Notes under the pieces: generated by a model
Told to the model about the DNA's origin: nothing
What the model saw: the letters and a program-made list of their open reading frames with translations, nothing else
Databases searched by the model: none
Part shown: piece after piece, positions 45,162-53,524 of the stretch
Layout of the letters: every line of letters starts with the position of its first letter
Numbering within the stretch: the first letter of the stretch is position 1
Made by a program: the position numbers and the translations under genes
Assembly (NCBI RefSeq): GCF_022398325.1
Contig: NZ_JAKEVD010000031.1
Location: 1-56,818, forward strand
Source of the DNA: Shewanella sp. Isolate13
Lineage (GTDB): Bacteria; Pseudomonadota; Gammaproteobacteria; Enterobacterales; Shewanellaceae
Direction: 5' to 3'
DNA length: 56,818 bases

Positions 45162-45234
45162 GGTAACTGCCGAACGGCCTGCGGCCTTACGAACGTGACT
45201 GTGTCACTGACGGAACGCTGCGCTTACGGAAAAG
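45162..45234. repeat. 73-bp module, copy 1
   Basis: It shares 66 of 73 positions with 54897-54969 without gaps. It contains GGCCTGCGGCC, GTGACTGTGTCAC and GAACGCTGCGCTTACGG, each partly self-complementary. Confidence 0.85.
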
Positions 45235-45303
45235 CAGGAAAAGCAGGAAAAGAAGGTTCGAGGTGCTAGGAAAACCAAGAAAGGTGCTAGGAAGAAAAAA
45301 GAT

Positions 45304-45700
45304 GGGAAAAGCAGGTTAAAAGCCGGTAAAAGCTAAGACGATAAAAGCTGGAAAAGAAGGTTTTAGAAACTAGGTACTCGGAAGAAACAAGATGGGTAAA
45401 GCTAAGGCGGGAAAGCAGGAAAAGAAGGTACTAGGAAAAACTGAGACGGGAAAAGCAGGTTAAAAGCCGGTAAAAGCTAAGACGATGAAAGCTGGAAAAG
45501 AAAGTTTTAGAAACTAGGTACTAGTAAGAACCAAGATGGGTAAAGCTAAGGCGGGAAAGCAGGAAAAGAAGGTACTAGGAAAAACTGAGACGGGAAAAGC
45601 AGGTTAAAAGCCGGTAAAAGCTAAGACGATGAAAGCTGGAAAAGAAGGTTTTAGAAACTAGGTACTAGGAAGAAACAAGATGGGTAAAGTTAAGGCGGAA
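45304..45700. repeat. 144-bp tandem repeat, about 2.7 copies
   Basis: Units begin at 45304, 45448 and 45592, each opening with GGGAAAAGCAGGTTAAAAGCC. Units differ by only a few substitutions. The plus strand is about 76% purine. Within the unit, AAAAGC recurs every 9-15 bases. 144 is a multiple of three, but stops occur in each unit in the frames I checked. Confidence 0.9.
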
Positions 45701-45741
45701 AGCAGAGGAGAGAGCTGTTCTGCTTGTTAGCTTTTGCTCTG

Positions 45742-45790
45742 CCTAGCTGGGCGAAGCCCGTCCTCGCAGCGAAGCGTCCTAGGAGCTAGC
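45742..45790. repeat. GC-rich hairpin module, locus 1
   Basis: CCTAGCTGGGCGAAGCCCG followed by TCCTCGCAGCGAAGCGTCCTA. The GGGCGAAGCCC part forms a tight hairpin. Near-identical copies lie at 55132 and 55282. Confidence 0.8.
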
Positions 45791-45878
45791 CCCTTCTTTG
45801 TATAGCACAGCGCCCTAGAACCTAGAACCTAGAACCTTAAGCCCTATAACCTTAAGCCTTAGAACTAATGGAGGGAGA

Positions 45879-46109
45879 ATGACAGATCAGAAGCTTATTT
45901 TGATCCTAAAGATCTGTATCAGCATTGGAATTTGCCTGATCCTTTTGGGGATATATCTGCACAATTTTAATGAAACCGTAGAAGCCATGGGCGTGCAGGG
46001 GATTATCATCAGTGCTGTCTGTGTGGCTTTCGGCATGGTGTTGTCACTGCCGACGAAAATGTACCTGACCTTTATCTTAGTCAAGCGTGAAGCCGATAAG
46101 AATCAATAA
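45879..46109 (+). CDS. Small two-helix membrane protein
   Basis: 76 residues: a membrane helix at about 6-27, a short outside loop (HNFNETVEAMGVQG), a second helix at about 40-68, and a basic tail. GGAGGGAGA immediately precedes ATG 45879, a very strong ribosome site. No family recognised. It lies just after the repeat region and upstream of ycaO with a 248-base gap. Confidence 0.65.
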   Translation: MTDQKLILILKICISIGICLILLGIYLHNFNETVEAMGVQGIIISAVCVAFGMVLSLPTKMYLTFILVKREADKNQ

Positions 46110-46357
46110 GCTAGCCCTGTTTTTACCTTGTATCTCCCCTGTTTTGGTCTTATTTAGGCTGGCAGTGATTACGCTTCATTGTCGCTAATCTGAGCTTTTC
46201 TGTAATTAACCCAAGACTAATGCGCCAAAAACACCGATAATTCCCCCAATAAGTTCACCTGGCCTCAGGGCTCGTTTTGAGCCGCAGTTCATATTTGAGC
46301 GCATGACTCATACTTGAACCAAGGGCGACGCTCGCTATTAAGTGGAAATCATATTCA

Positions 46358-48544
46358 ATGGAAATCAAAGTTAACTTTCTCGACAACTTGAGACTCGAAG
46401 CCAAGTTTGACGACTTCACCGTGACGGCCGACCAGCCTATTCGCTATAAAGGCGATGGCTCTGCGCCAAGTCCTTTCGATTACTTCTTAGCATCGTCAGC
46501 GCTGTGTGCGGCTTATTTTATCAAGGTGTACTGTAAGGCGCGCGATATTCCAACTGAAAACATCAGACTGTCGCAGAACAACATTGTCGATCCTGAAGAT
46601 CGCTATAACCAGATTTTCCAGATTCAGGTTGAGCTACCAGAGGATATCTCTGATAAAGATCGTCAAGGCATCTTGCGCTCGATTGAGCGCTGTACTGTGA
46701 AGAAAGTGGTACAGACAGGCCCTGAGTTTAAGATTGAGACCGTTGAAAACTTAGATGCTGACGCTAACGCCATGTTGATGAATCAAGGTGACAGCGATGC
46801 GAGCACTTACATCTTGGGTAAAGACTTACCGCTTGAACAAACGATTGCCAATATGACCGGTATTTTGGCCGACCTTGGGATGAAGATAGAGATTTCATCT
46901 TGGCGTAATATCGTGCCAAACGTGTGGTCGCTGCATATTCGTGATGCCGCATCACCTATGTGCTTTACCAATGGTAAAGGCGCAACTAAAGAGAGCGCAC
47001 TTTGTTCGGCATTAGGCGAGTTTATCGAGCGTCTAAACTGCAACTTCTTCTACAACGATCAGTTCTTCGGTGAAGAGATTGCTAACAGCGAGTTCGTGCA
47101 TTACCCGAACGAGAAATGGTTCGAGCTTACAGACGATGACTCACTGCCTGCGGGTATGCTGGATGATTACTGTCTAGCTATCTACAATCCTGATGGTGAG
47201 CTTGCTGGTTCGAACTTGATCGATACCAACTCGGGCAATATCGACCGCGGTATTTGTACCATTCCTTACACGCGCCACTCTGATGGTGAAACCGTGTATT
47301 TTCCATCGAACTTAATCGAAAACTTATTCCTAAGTAACGGCATGAGTGCGGGTAACAACCTGCAAGAAGCACAGGTTCAGTGTCTGTCTGAAATCTTTGA
47401 GCGCGCGGTTAAGCGTCAAATCATCGAGCAAGAAATCGTATTGCCAGATGTGCCGATGCAAGTGCTAGAAAAGTACCCAAGCATTCTTGCGGGTATTAAC
47501 GGTCTAGAAGAGCAGGGCTTCCCTGTCGTGGTGAAAGACGCTTCACTCGGTGGTCAGTTCCCAGTGATGTGCGTGACCTTGATGAACCCGAAAACCGGTG
47601 GTGTATTTGCTTCATTTGGCGCGCACCCAAGCTTTGAGGTGGCACTGGAGCGTAGCTTAACTGAGCTACTACAGGGTCGCAGCTTCGAAGGCTTAAACGA
47701 TGTGCCTAAGCCAACCTTTAACAGCATGGCGGTGACCGAGCCAGAAAACTTCGTCGAGCACTTTATTGACTCAACGGGGGTGATCTCATGGCGCTTCTTT
47801 AGCAGCAAGCATGACTATGAGTTCTGTGAGTGGGATTTCTCTGGCACTAACCAAGAGGAAGCCGATGGCCTGTTCGGGATCTTAGAAACTTTAGGCAAAG
47901 AGGTGTACACAGCTGAATTTGATCAGCTTGGCGCATCGGCTTGTCGTATGCTGGTTCCGGGCTTCTCTGAAGTTTACCTAGTGGATGACCTGATTTGGGA
48001 TAACACCAACAAGGCGCTAGATTACCGTGAGGATATCTTAAACCTGCATTCACTGTCAGATGATGAGCTGGTGGACTTAGTCAACCGCTTAGAAGAGAGC
48101 CAATTAGATAACTACACTGACATTCGCACCATGATCGGTATCGTCTTCGATGAAAATACCGTTTGGGGTCAGCTAACCATTATTGAGCTTAAGATCTTAA
48201 TCTATCTAGCACTTGGTGCGGCGGAAGAGGCGATGGAGCTCGTAGGCGACTTCCTACAGTTTAACGATAATACCGTTGAGCGCGGCCTGTTCTATCAAGC
48301 AGTCAGTGCGGTACTCGAAGTGGAAATGGACGACGAGCTGGAGCTTGAACATTTCATCCATAACTTCAATCGCATGTTTGGTGAAGAAGTCATGCAAAAC
48401 GTCGTCGGCTCTGTCAGTGGTGAAGTGCGTTTCTACGGCCTAACCAAGACCAGCATGGCGCTTGAGGGCATCGAACCACACTTACGCTTGATTGAAAGCT
48501 ACAAGAAGCTGCACAGCGCCCGAGCGAAAGTGGCTGCTAACTAA
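46358..48544 (+). CDS. ycaO: OsmC-YcaO domain fusion protein
   Basis: 728 residues. Residues 1-135 are an OsmC/Ohr-like domain with two conserved cysteines (SSALCAAYF and IERCTVKKVV), the usual peroxide-reducing pair. Residues about 145-720 are a YcaO domain (ATP-dependent amide activation), with GKGATKESALCSALGEFIERLN and LQEAQVQCLSEIFERAVKRQI. E. coli YcaO is implicated with RimO in methylthiolation of ribosomal protein S12; the fused OsmC domain is not in that protein's usual short form. No precursor peptide or RiPP genes are adjacent, so a housekeeping role is more likely. Confidence 0.9.
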   Translation: MEIKVNFLDNLRLEAKFDDFTVTADQPIRYKGDGSAPSPFDYFLASSALCAAYFIKVYCKARDIPTENIRLSQNNIVDPEDRYNQIFQIQVELPEDISDKDRQGILRSIERCTVKKVVQTGPEFKIETVENLDADANAMLMNQGDSDASTYILGKDLPLEQTIANMTGILADLGMKIEISSWRNIVPNVWSLHIRDAASPMCFTNGKGATKESALCSALGEFIERLNCNFFYNDQFFGEEIANSEFVHYPNEKWFELTDDDSLPAGMLDDYCLAIYNPDGELAGSNLIDTNSGNIDRGICTIPYTRHSDGETVYFPSNLIENLFLSNGMSAGNNLQEAQVQCLSEIFERAVKRQIIEQEIVLPDVPMQVLEKYPSILAGINGLEEQGFPVVVKDASLGGQFPVMCVTLMNPKTGGVFASFGAHPSFEVALERSLTELLQGRSFEGLNDVPKPTFNSMAVTEPENFVEHFIDSTGVISWRFFSSKHDYEFCEWDFSGTNQEEADGLFGILETLGKEVYTAEFDQLGASACRMLVPGFSEVYLVDDLIWDNTNKALDYREDILNLHSLSDDELVDLVNRLEESQLDNYTDIRTMIGIVFDENTVWGQLTIIELKILIYLALGAAEEAMELVGDFLQFNDNTVERGLFYQAVSAVLEVEMDDELELEHFIHNFNRMFGEEVMQNVVGSVSGEVRFYGLTKTSMALEGIEPHLRLIESYKKLHSARAKVAAN

Positions 48545-48598
48545 GCATTTGCATTTAGTTACTAGCCTTTAAGTTAGCTGCGTAATTTAGTCATAAAT

Positions 48599-48635
48599 AG
48601 CGAACCTTTGTTAATCACAAACGGTTCGCTTTTTT
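48599..48635 (+). terminator. Intrinsic terminator after ycaO
   Basis: AGCGAACC plus TTTGT paired with ACAAA plus GGTTCGCT, followed by six T. It can also act for the convergent LysR gene. Confidence 0.9.
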
Positions 48636-48657
48636 GTTGGCGTCATTTATGACTCTG

Positions 48658-49575
48658 CTAAAGATGACTACCAACATCATCAACAAACTCATCTGTAAAA
48701 TAAGCCACTAAATAATCAATAAACGCACGTACTCGCTGCGGTTGGTAGTCGCTAGCTTTATAGACGGCGTACATAGGCAAATTTGCCGCACTGTAAGCGG
48801 GTAAAACATGTTGCAGTTGTTGGTGTTTGAGTGCTTGCTCTACCATCCAGCTTGGTAATGCGGTAATGCCTTGACCCATTATGGCCATGGTTAATAGCAT
48901 TTCGGCGCTATCACTGCAGAAGGCGCTGCTAACATTCACTTTGGTGACTTGCTGTTCGTTATCGGTTAATTGCCAAGTGTTAGACAGGGCGCTTAAGGAG
49001 TAACTCAAGCATCGATGCTGGGCTAAATCGCTCGGTATAGTTAACTTTGTTTGGTGGGTTAAATACTCTGGAGACGCGACTAATATCGCCCGGTTATTAA
49101 ATAAAAAGCGCGCTTTATAGTTTGAGTCTGCAAGGTGACTCACCCGCATTGCTATATCAATATTACTTTCGATTAAATCCACTAAACGGTCACTGACAGA
49201 CACATTGATCTTAAGCTTTGGATGCTGCTGCATAAATTGGCTTATCGGCTTGGCTAGCATGATGGTCGCCATGGTGCTTGGTAGCGACAGGGTTAATTCG
49301 CCGCTGACCTGATTCAACTCTTCTTTTAAGCGTGACTCGGTGTAACTCATTTCATCAATGAGTCTATCGCAGTAGCTTAGGTATTCACGGCCTTGGCTGG
49401 TGAGGTTTATCTGCCGACTATTGCGGTGGAATAGGGTAAAACCGATATTGTGTTCAAGCCAGGCGATTTTTTTGCTGACGGCGCTTTGGGTCAGGTTTAA
49501 GTTCTCTGCTGCGGCAGTGAAACTGCCAAGCTGAGCGACGCGAATGAACAGGCGCTGACAATCGTATTTATCCAT
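48658..49575 (-). CDS. LysR-family regulator (divergent from DoxX)
   Basis: 305 residues. The N-terminal winged helix-turn-helix is typical (GSFTAAAENLNLTQSAVSKKIAWLE), and a substrate-binding domain follows (LAKPISQFMQQHPKLKINVSVSD). It is divergent from the DoxX-family gene, with two dyads between them, so it probably controls that gene and itself. Effector unknown. Confidence 0.88.
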   Translation of the reverse strand: MDKYDCQRLFIRVAQLGSFTAAAENLNLTQSAVSKKIAWLEHNIGFTLFHRNSRQINLTSQGREYLSYCDRLIDEMSYTESRLKEELNQVSGELTLSLPSTMATIMLAKPISQFMQQHPKLKINVSVSDRLVDLIESNIDIAMRVSHLADSNYKARFLFNNRAILVASPEYLTHQTKLTIPSDLAQHRCLSYSLSALSNTWQLTDNEQQVTKVNVSSAFCSDSAEMLLTMAIMGQGITALPSWMVEQALKHQQLQHVLPAYSAANLPMYAVYKASDYQPQRVRAFIDYLVAYFTDEFVDDVGSHL

Positions 49576-49663
49576 GTTGTTACCTAGCTGTTTACCTATT
49601 TTGGCTAAAATCTAGTTTCTTAAATCTAGCTACTGACTATTAGCTTACTCGGTTATTTACACT

Positions 49664-49680
49664 CATTCCAAATAGGAATG
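49664..49680. promoter_or_regulatory. LysR-type dyad 1
   Basis: CATTCC AAATA GGAATG, perfect 6-bp arms and a T-N11-A core, in the lysR/doxX intergenic region. Confidence 0.65.
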
Positions 49681-49711
49681 TATTTAAGTCTAAATATAGT
49701 ATTTATTGGTA

Positions 49712-49728
49712 TTAACCGGAATGGTTAA
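49712..49728. promoter_or_regulatory. Dyad 2 near the DoxX gene
   Basis: TTAACC GGAAT GGTTAA, perfect 6-bp arms, centre 48 bases from dyad 1. It lies 34 bases before the DoxX start, so binding there could block transcription. Confidence 0.55.
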
Positions 49729-49761
49729 ATAATGCTCTTACTTAAAGTGGAGAGCAAGATA

Positions 49762-50127
49762 ATGACCTTAACCATATCTGCAGTGATAAGCCTGTTACTG
49801 ATGGTATTTTTTATGTTTGCAGGCTCAATTAAATTACTAGGTTGGCAGAAGTTTATCTTTGAAACTCAATTAAGTTTCTTTAAAAAATATGGCCTCAATA
49901 GAGCGGCGATGTTTACCGTTGGTTTAGTTGAGTTTTCCGCAGCCTTGTTGTTGCTAATATCAATGGTGTCATCACAACCCAAGTGGCAAGTATTGGGGGC
50001 AAGTTTGATTGCAGTTACCTCGGTGGGGGCGCTTGGATTTCATTTTAAATTTGATAAATGGACTGATGCCATTCCAGCTGCAGTGACCTTATTGTTATCG
50101 CTATGGTTATTAGCATTAAGTTACTAG
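49762..50127 (+). CDS. DoxX-family membrane protein
   Basis: 121 residues with four membrane helices, DoxX-like family (FMFAGSIKLLGWQKFIFE at the start; GLVEFSAALLLLISM in the middle). The family is linked to small quinone or redox functions but is poorly defined. ATG 49762 is chosen because GGAGAG lies about seven bases upstream; the frame extends to 49732 without a site. Confidence 0.78.
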   Translation: MTLTISAVISLLLMVFFMFAGSIKLLGWQKFIFETQLSFFKKYGLNRAAMFTVGLVEFSAALLLLISMVSSQPKWQVLGASLIAVTSVGALGFHFKFDKWTDAIPAAVTLLLSLWLLALSY

Positions 50128-50156
50128 TTTTATCACCCTCGCTCATGTTAGGCCTA

Positions 50157-51005
50157 TTATGCCTTGTTGTTATCTTGGGTAATGGCTTGGCGAAGTTGGT
50201 CACGCTTTACTTTGTGAAAGGGGTCCTGAGCATAACGTCTGTGGTAAATCATTGATAATGGCACTGGCTTGATGGCAAAAGGAAACTCATGGATTTGCAG
50301 TGACAGCTTATCGGCAAGCTTTTCAGCAATTGAACGTGTTGATGCCGCAATATAGTCACTCTCAGCACATAACGACAACATACTGGCTAATGAACCTGTT
50401 TCGATGATGACCTTACGCTGTGCAATTGGCGTTTCTGATAGATTTTCTATGGTATTTAAGTTATTGCGACGAACCTTAAGTGCGATATGTTGCTCGGCAA
50501 AGTACTGCGCGAGTGTGAGTTGTGATCGTATCCTCGGGTGATCACGACGAGTTAAACACACAGCTTGTTCGTGATGAAAGGTTTCGACAATGAGTGAGGC
50601 TTGTTTGCTCGACATGACATCAATCACGAGATCGACTTTTTGGCTAACAAGATCGTCAAAAATGGTGCTTTCGTCTAAAGGAGTTTCACTAAACTGAATC
50701 TGTTCAATGTGGTTGACATAATGAATTACAGATTCACTGCAATACAGGTGTAACTGCTGTTGCTGGTGTTCGACGCTATCCAGTATATGTAGCGGCGCTT
50801 CAATTTTATTTGCTAAGGCTACTGCCGCTCCTGTTGCTGCAATTCCTCTGCCTTCTCTTACAAATAATTGTCTGGCTACGACTTTCTCTAATCGTTTTAA
50901 GGCGGCACTGACGGCTGGCTGAGTAAGGCCAAGCTCCTCTGCTGCAACCGTAATCGAGCTATGTTTATACACTGACAAAAAAGTTGTGAGTAGATTGAGA
51001 TCCAT
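50157..51005 (-). CDS. LysR-family regulator (divergent from MBL hydrolase)
   Basis: 282 residues. The helix-turn-helix is SSITVAAEELGLTQPAVSAALKRLEKVVARQLFVREGRG in two parts, typical of LysR; the effector domain follows. ATG 51005 has GGAGA seven bases upstream, so the longer frame to 51035 is rejected. It is divergent from the MBL-fold gene across 215 bases with two dyads, so that gene pair is its likely target. It also converges on the DoxX gene. Confidence 0.87.
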   Translation of the reverse strand: MDLNLLTTFLSVYKHSSITVAAEELGLTQPAVSAALKRLEKVVARQLFVREGRGIAATGAAVALANKIEAPLHILDSVEHQQQQLHLYCSESVIHYVNHIEQIQFSETPLDESTIFDDLVSQKVDLVIDVMSSKQASLIVETFHHEQAVCLTRRDHPRIRSQLTLAQYFAEQHIALKVRRNNLNTIENLSETPIAQRKVIIETGSLASMLSLCAESDYIAASTRSIAEKLADKLSLQIHEFPFAIKPVPLSMIYHRRYAQDPFHKVKRDQLRQAITQDNNKA

Positions 51006-51078
51006 CACTATTCTCCATGGCACGTAAATATGCACTTAGCGGTAAGGGCAACTTTCTTTCACTAAGTCATGAGCGATT

Positions 51079-51095
51079 CATAAATCAAATTTATG
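51079..51095. promoter_or_regulatory. LysR-type dyad upstream of the MBL gene
   Basis: CATAAAT CAA ATTTATG, perfect 7-bp arms and a T-N11-A core, 74 bases from the LysR start. Confidence 0.65.
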
Positions 51096-51113
51096 TTTTA
51101 AGCTAATTTAGCA

Positions 51114-51131
51114 CTATATATCAAAATATAG
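51114..51131. promoter_or_regulatory. Second dyad upstream of the MBL gene
   Basis: CTATAT ATCAAA ATATAG, perfect 6-bp arms, about 90 bases before the MBL start; a possible activation site. Confidence 0.45.
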
Positions 51132-51154
51132 CTGCTGGTTAATATTTGTTCCAT

Positions 51155-51176
51155 CGAGAGGTGGGAGCCACTCTCG
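51155..51176 (+). other. 5' leader hairpin of the MBL gene
   Basis: CGAGAG paired with CTCTCG, extended by TGG/CCA with one bulged G. It lies about 45 bases before the start codon and may be an mRNA leader structure. Confidence 0.4.
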
Positions 51177-51220
51177 CTAGATTTCAAACTTAACTCTTAC
51201 GACTCAAAAAGGTGGAACTT

Positions 51221-52828
51221 ATGAGAATATTTGCCAAGTTATCAGTGCTATCAAGCGCACTGGTTTTTGCCTCTTCAGCTATTGCAACAGAACCTATGCA
51301 GCAATATCAATTGCAGCAAAAGGAGAGTCAGTTAGCACACTCTCAAACTTATGAATTTAAAGATTCGCAATCGCTAGAGGAATATAGAAAACAGCAACCA
51401 GAGGGCAAGCTCTACTCTAGTGAGGAAGAAGTTCTAGCGGTACTGGCTGGTGGGGTTAACAACCATCCGGCTCACGGCGATAAAGGCTGGAAAGAAGGCC
51501 TGATGTTTGAAGGCATCGCTCCTTACGGTGACCATATGGTGTCAGGAGCTAACTGGTATCCTCGCACAGAAGAGGTACAACCCAATGAGATGCGAGTGAC
51601 CTTTATGGGGACTTCGCCGATGATCCGCCCAGGCCAAGCCAATACGTCGATTTATGTGGAGTTAGGGAATGGTCAGAACTTTGTTTTTGACTTAGGCGAA
51701 GCTTCTATCGCTAATTATGTGGCAGCTGGTGTGGCACTTAACGAGCTAGACCAGATCTTTATCACCCACCTACATGTAGATCACTTTGGTTCACTGCCTT
51801 ACTTATACCAGTTTGGTGGTTGGAATGGTCGCTGGGAAAAGCCGTTGAATATCTATGGGCCTAGTGGAGCGACGCCAGAGTATGGGACGCGCCATATGGT
51901 TGAAGGGATGAAGCAGATGCTAAATTGGCATACCGATGCATTCGATGTCTTCCCCGCTGGAAATGATATCGTGGTGCATGAGTTTGATTTTCGTGATGAT
52001 GGTGGAGTGATTTATGAAAAAGACGGTGTTGAAGTCATACACTGGCGTCGCAGCCACGCTAAAGATGGCGCATCGGGTTACCGCCTAAACTGGACCCAAA
52101 AAGATGGTCGGGTGTTATCTATGGTTTGGACGGGAGATGGTCGACCCACTGAGCTTGACCTTAAGTATGCTAAAGGTGCCGATCTATTTATCACCGAATT
52201 GCAAACCGAAACCTTTGGCATTTCATCCATTATTCAAGGTGTACCGCCATTCTTAGCCCGCTATACCGTCGATACTCATCACACGCCAGCTTATGCGGCG
52301 GGTTATGTGGCAAATGAGGTGCAGCCGCGGCTGTTTATGACCACGCACATGACTTTTGACCCTTACCTCAATGAAGAGACGGTGGCAGAAGTGCGCGAAC
52401 ACTGGAAAGGACCGTACCACTTTGGCGCACCAGATGGCATTGTCGTGAACATGACGAAAGATAATGCATGGGTACGAGAGGGGATTTTGCCCGACTTCCC
52501 TAACGCACGAGCACCGCAGTTCGATATGGCAGACGGTTCAGAGTTTAGAGTGCCGATGCCGAAAAAACAGCGTAAGGATATTCAGCAGCAGGAGATCCGT
52601 GACCTCGAAATTGACCCGAAACTTTACTACCCAGAAGGCTATCACCCTGAGTTGATGCAGGAGTGGCCAGTTGAGCGAGATATTGTTATCCCAGCTGAAG
52701 ATGTGCCTGAAGCTATGAAGAAAGGCATGAACACCAAACAGGAATATATGGATAGAATGCGCGAATACCACGGTTTAGAAAGAGAGTCGGTCACTCGACC
52801 AACAGAAGCAACACCGACAGATAAGTAA
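51221..52828 (+). CDS. Secreted metallo-beta-lactamase-fold hydrolase
   Basis: 535 residues with a signal peptide (cleavage after SSAIA). The MBL zinc motif THLHVDHFG lies at about residue 182, with later ligands in WRRSHAKDG, WTGDGRP and TTHMTFDP. A long N-terminal extension (about residues 30-125) and a C-terminal Pro/Glu-rich tail are unusual. Relatives may be labelled with guanitoxin-pathway hydrolases, but I am not sure. AGGTGG lies five bases before ATG 51221. It is followed by a histidine-rich protein 76 bases later, which suggests a shared role, perhaps with zinc. Confidence 0.8.
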   Translation: MRIFAKLSVLSSALVFASSAIATEPMQQYQLQQKESQLAHSQTYEFKDSQSLEEYRKQQPEGKLYSSEEEVLAVLAGGVNNHPAHGDKGWKEGLMFEGIAPYGDHMVSGANWYPRTEEVQPNEMRVTFMGTSPMIRPGQANTSIYVELGNGQNFVFDLGEASIANYVAAGVALNELDQIFITHLHVDHFGSLPYLYQFGGWNGRWEKPLNIYGPSGATPEYGTRHMVEGMKQMLNWHTDAFDVFPAGNDIVVHEFDFRDDGGVIYEKDGVEVIHWRRSHAKDGASGYRLNWTQKDGRVLSMVWTGDGRPTELDLKYAKGADLFITELQTETFGISSIIQGVPPFLARYTVDTHHTPAYAAGYVANEVQPRLFMTTHMTFDPYLNEETVAEVREHWKGPYHFGAPDGIVVNMTKDNAWVREGILPDFPNARAPQFDMADGSEFRVPMPKKQRKDIQQQEIRDLEIDPKLYYPEGYHPELMQEWPVERDIVIPAEDVPEAMKKGMNTKQEYMDRMREYHGLERESVTRPTEATPTDK

Positions 52829-52904
52829 CGCACTGAGTTAGCAACATCAAGCGGTATGGCTGGCATTAACTCAGCCATACCACCATTTAAAACAGGAGCA
52901 AACG

Positions 52905-53477
52905 ATGAAAAAGCTAGTTAGGTTAATGTTAACTACATGCATGCTATGTTCTATCACTAGCGCTTATGCTGAACATCAACACTCTGCAGCTGAGCTTCAT
53001 GGACACGACCATTCGCATGACAGCCACTCAGTTAACGGCCACTCACATAACGGCAATGGTCACTCTCATAACAGTCACAACCATTCTCACAATCATTTTA
53101 ACCCAGCGCTAGAGCAGCGCGGCGACGAGATTATTGGCTTAACCGTATGTTATAAAAATGGTTATTTAGCTGATAATGAACAAGAGGTTGTCTTTAGTAA
53201 TTTGATTGAACTTGTCGGTGTGACGGGGGAAGAGCTAGGGATGTATTACATGGACAGTTTAGGCGCTGAAGCAGAAATTATAATGAGTAATGATGAGGCT
53301 CGCAGCCTATGGGATAAGCAATATTGTGGTGAGCTGATAACAAGTTATCTTGATAAGCAGCAACTCGAGGCAAAACGGAATGAACAGATTGGCTCAATGT
53401 ATGAAACTGATCATACGGTATCGCCTGAGTTGCTACAGCAGGACATTGAGCAGGGTCGGTTATTGAGTATTCAGTAA
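52905..53477 (+). CDS. Histidine-rich periplasmic protein
   Basis: 190 residues with a signal peptide (cleavage after SAYA). Residues about 24-66 contain some 15 histidines in GHSHN and NHSHN repeats, a metal-binding stretch. The rest (about 70-190) is a mixed helical domain with two cysteines (LTVCYKN and KQYCGEL), no family recognised. AGGAG lies seven bases before ATG 52905. It could bind zinc, nickel or copper and hand metal to the preceding MBL enzyme; that link is inferred from position. Confidence 0.7.
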   Translation: MKKLVRLMLTTCMLCSITSAYAEHQHSAAELHGHDHSHDSHSVNGHSHNGNGHSHNSHNHSHNHFNPALEQRGDEIIGLTVCYKNGYLADNEQEVVFSNLIELVGVTGEELGMYYMDSLGAEAEIIMSNDEARSLWDKQYCGELITSYLDKQQLEAKRNEQIGSMYETDHTVSPELLQQDIEQGRLLSIQ

Positions 53478-53498
53478 ACGTTTCCACCTAAAAATGGC

Positions 53499-53524
53499 GG
53501 GGGCTTCGGCCCCCACTGTTTTTA
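53499..53524 (+). terminator. Intrinsic terminator after the His-rich gene
   Basis: GGGGGC, TTCG tetraloop, GCCCCC, then ACTGTTTTTA. Confidence 0.88.

Larger units (their letters stand above)
45124..45860. repeat. CTAG-rich modular repeat region, locus 1
   Basis: The 740-base region starts directly after the kinase stop and ends just before the next gene. By eye it holds about 17 CTAG sites, where chance would give about three. It is built of a 73-bp module at 45162, a 144-bp purine-rich tandem repeat at 45304, a GC-rich hairpin module at 45742, and a run of AACCTAG units at 45810-45835. The first and third modules recur at 54.9-55.4 kb. No long open frame. Confidence 0.85.

Noticed and set aside
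45304..45700. CRISPR array
   Set aside because: The repeat unit is 144 bp with no variable spacers between conserved direct repeats, and no cas genes are present.
45304..45700. Repeat-protein gene encoded by the 144-bp units
   Set aside because: The length is a multiple of three, but the frames I checked hit stops within each unit (for example after GKAG and after GFRN).
46358..48544. RiPP biosynthetic cluster around YcaO
   Set aside because: No precursor peptide, dehydrogenase or RiPP exporter gene is adjacent; the neighbours are a small membrane protein and a LysR regulator.
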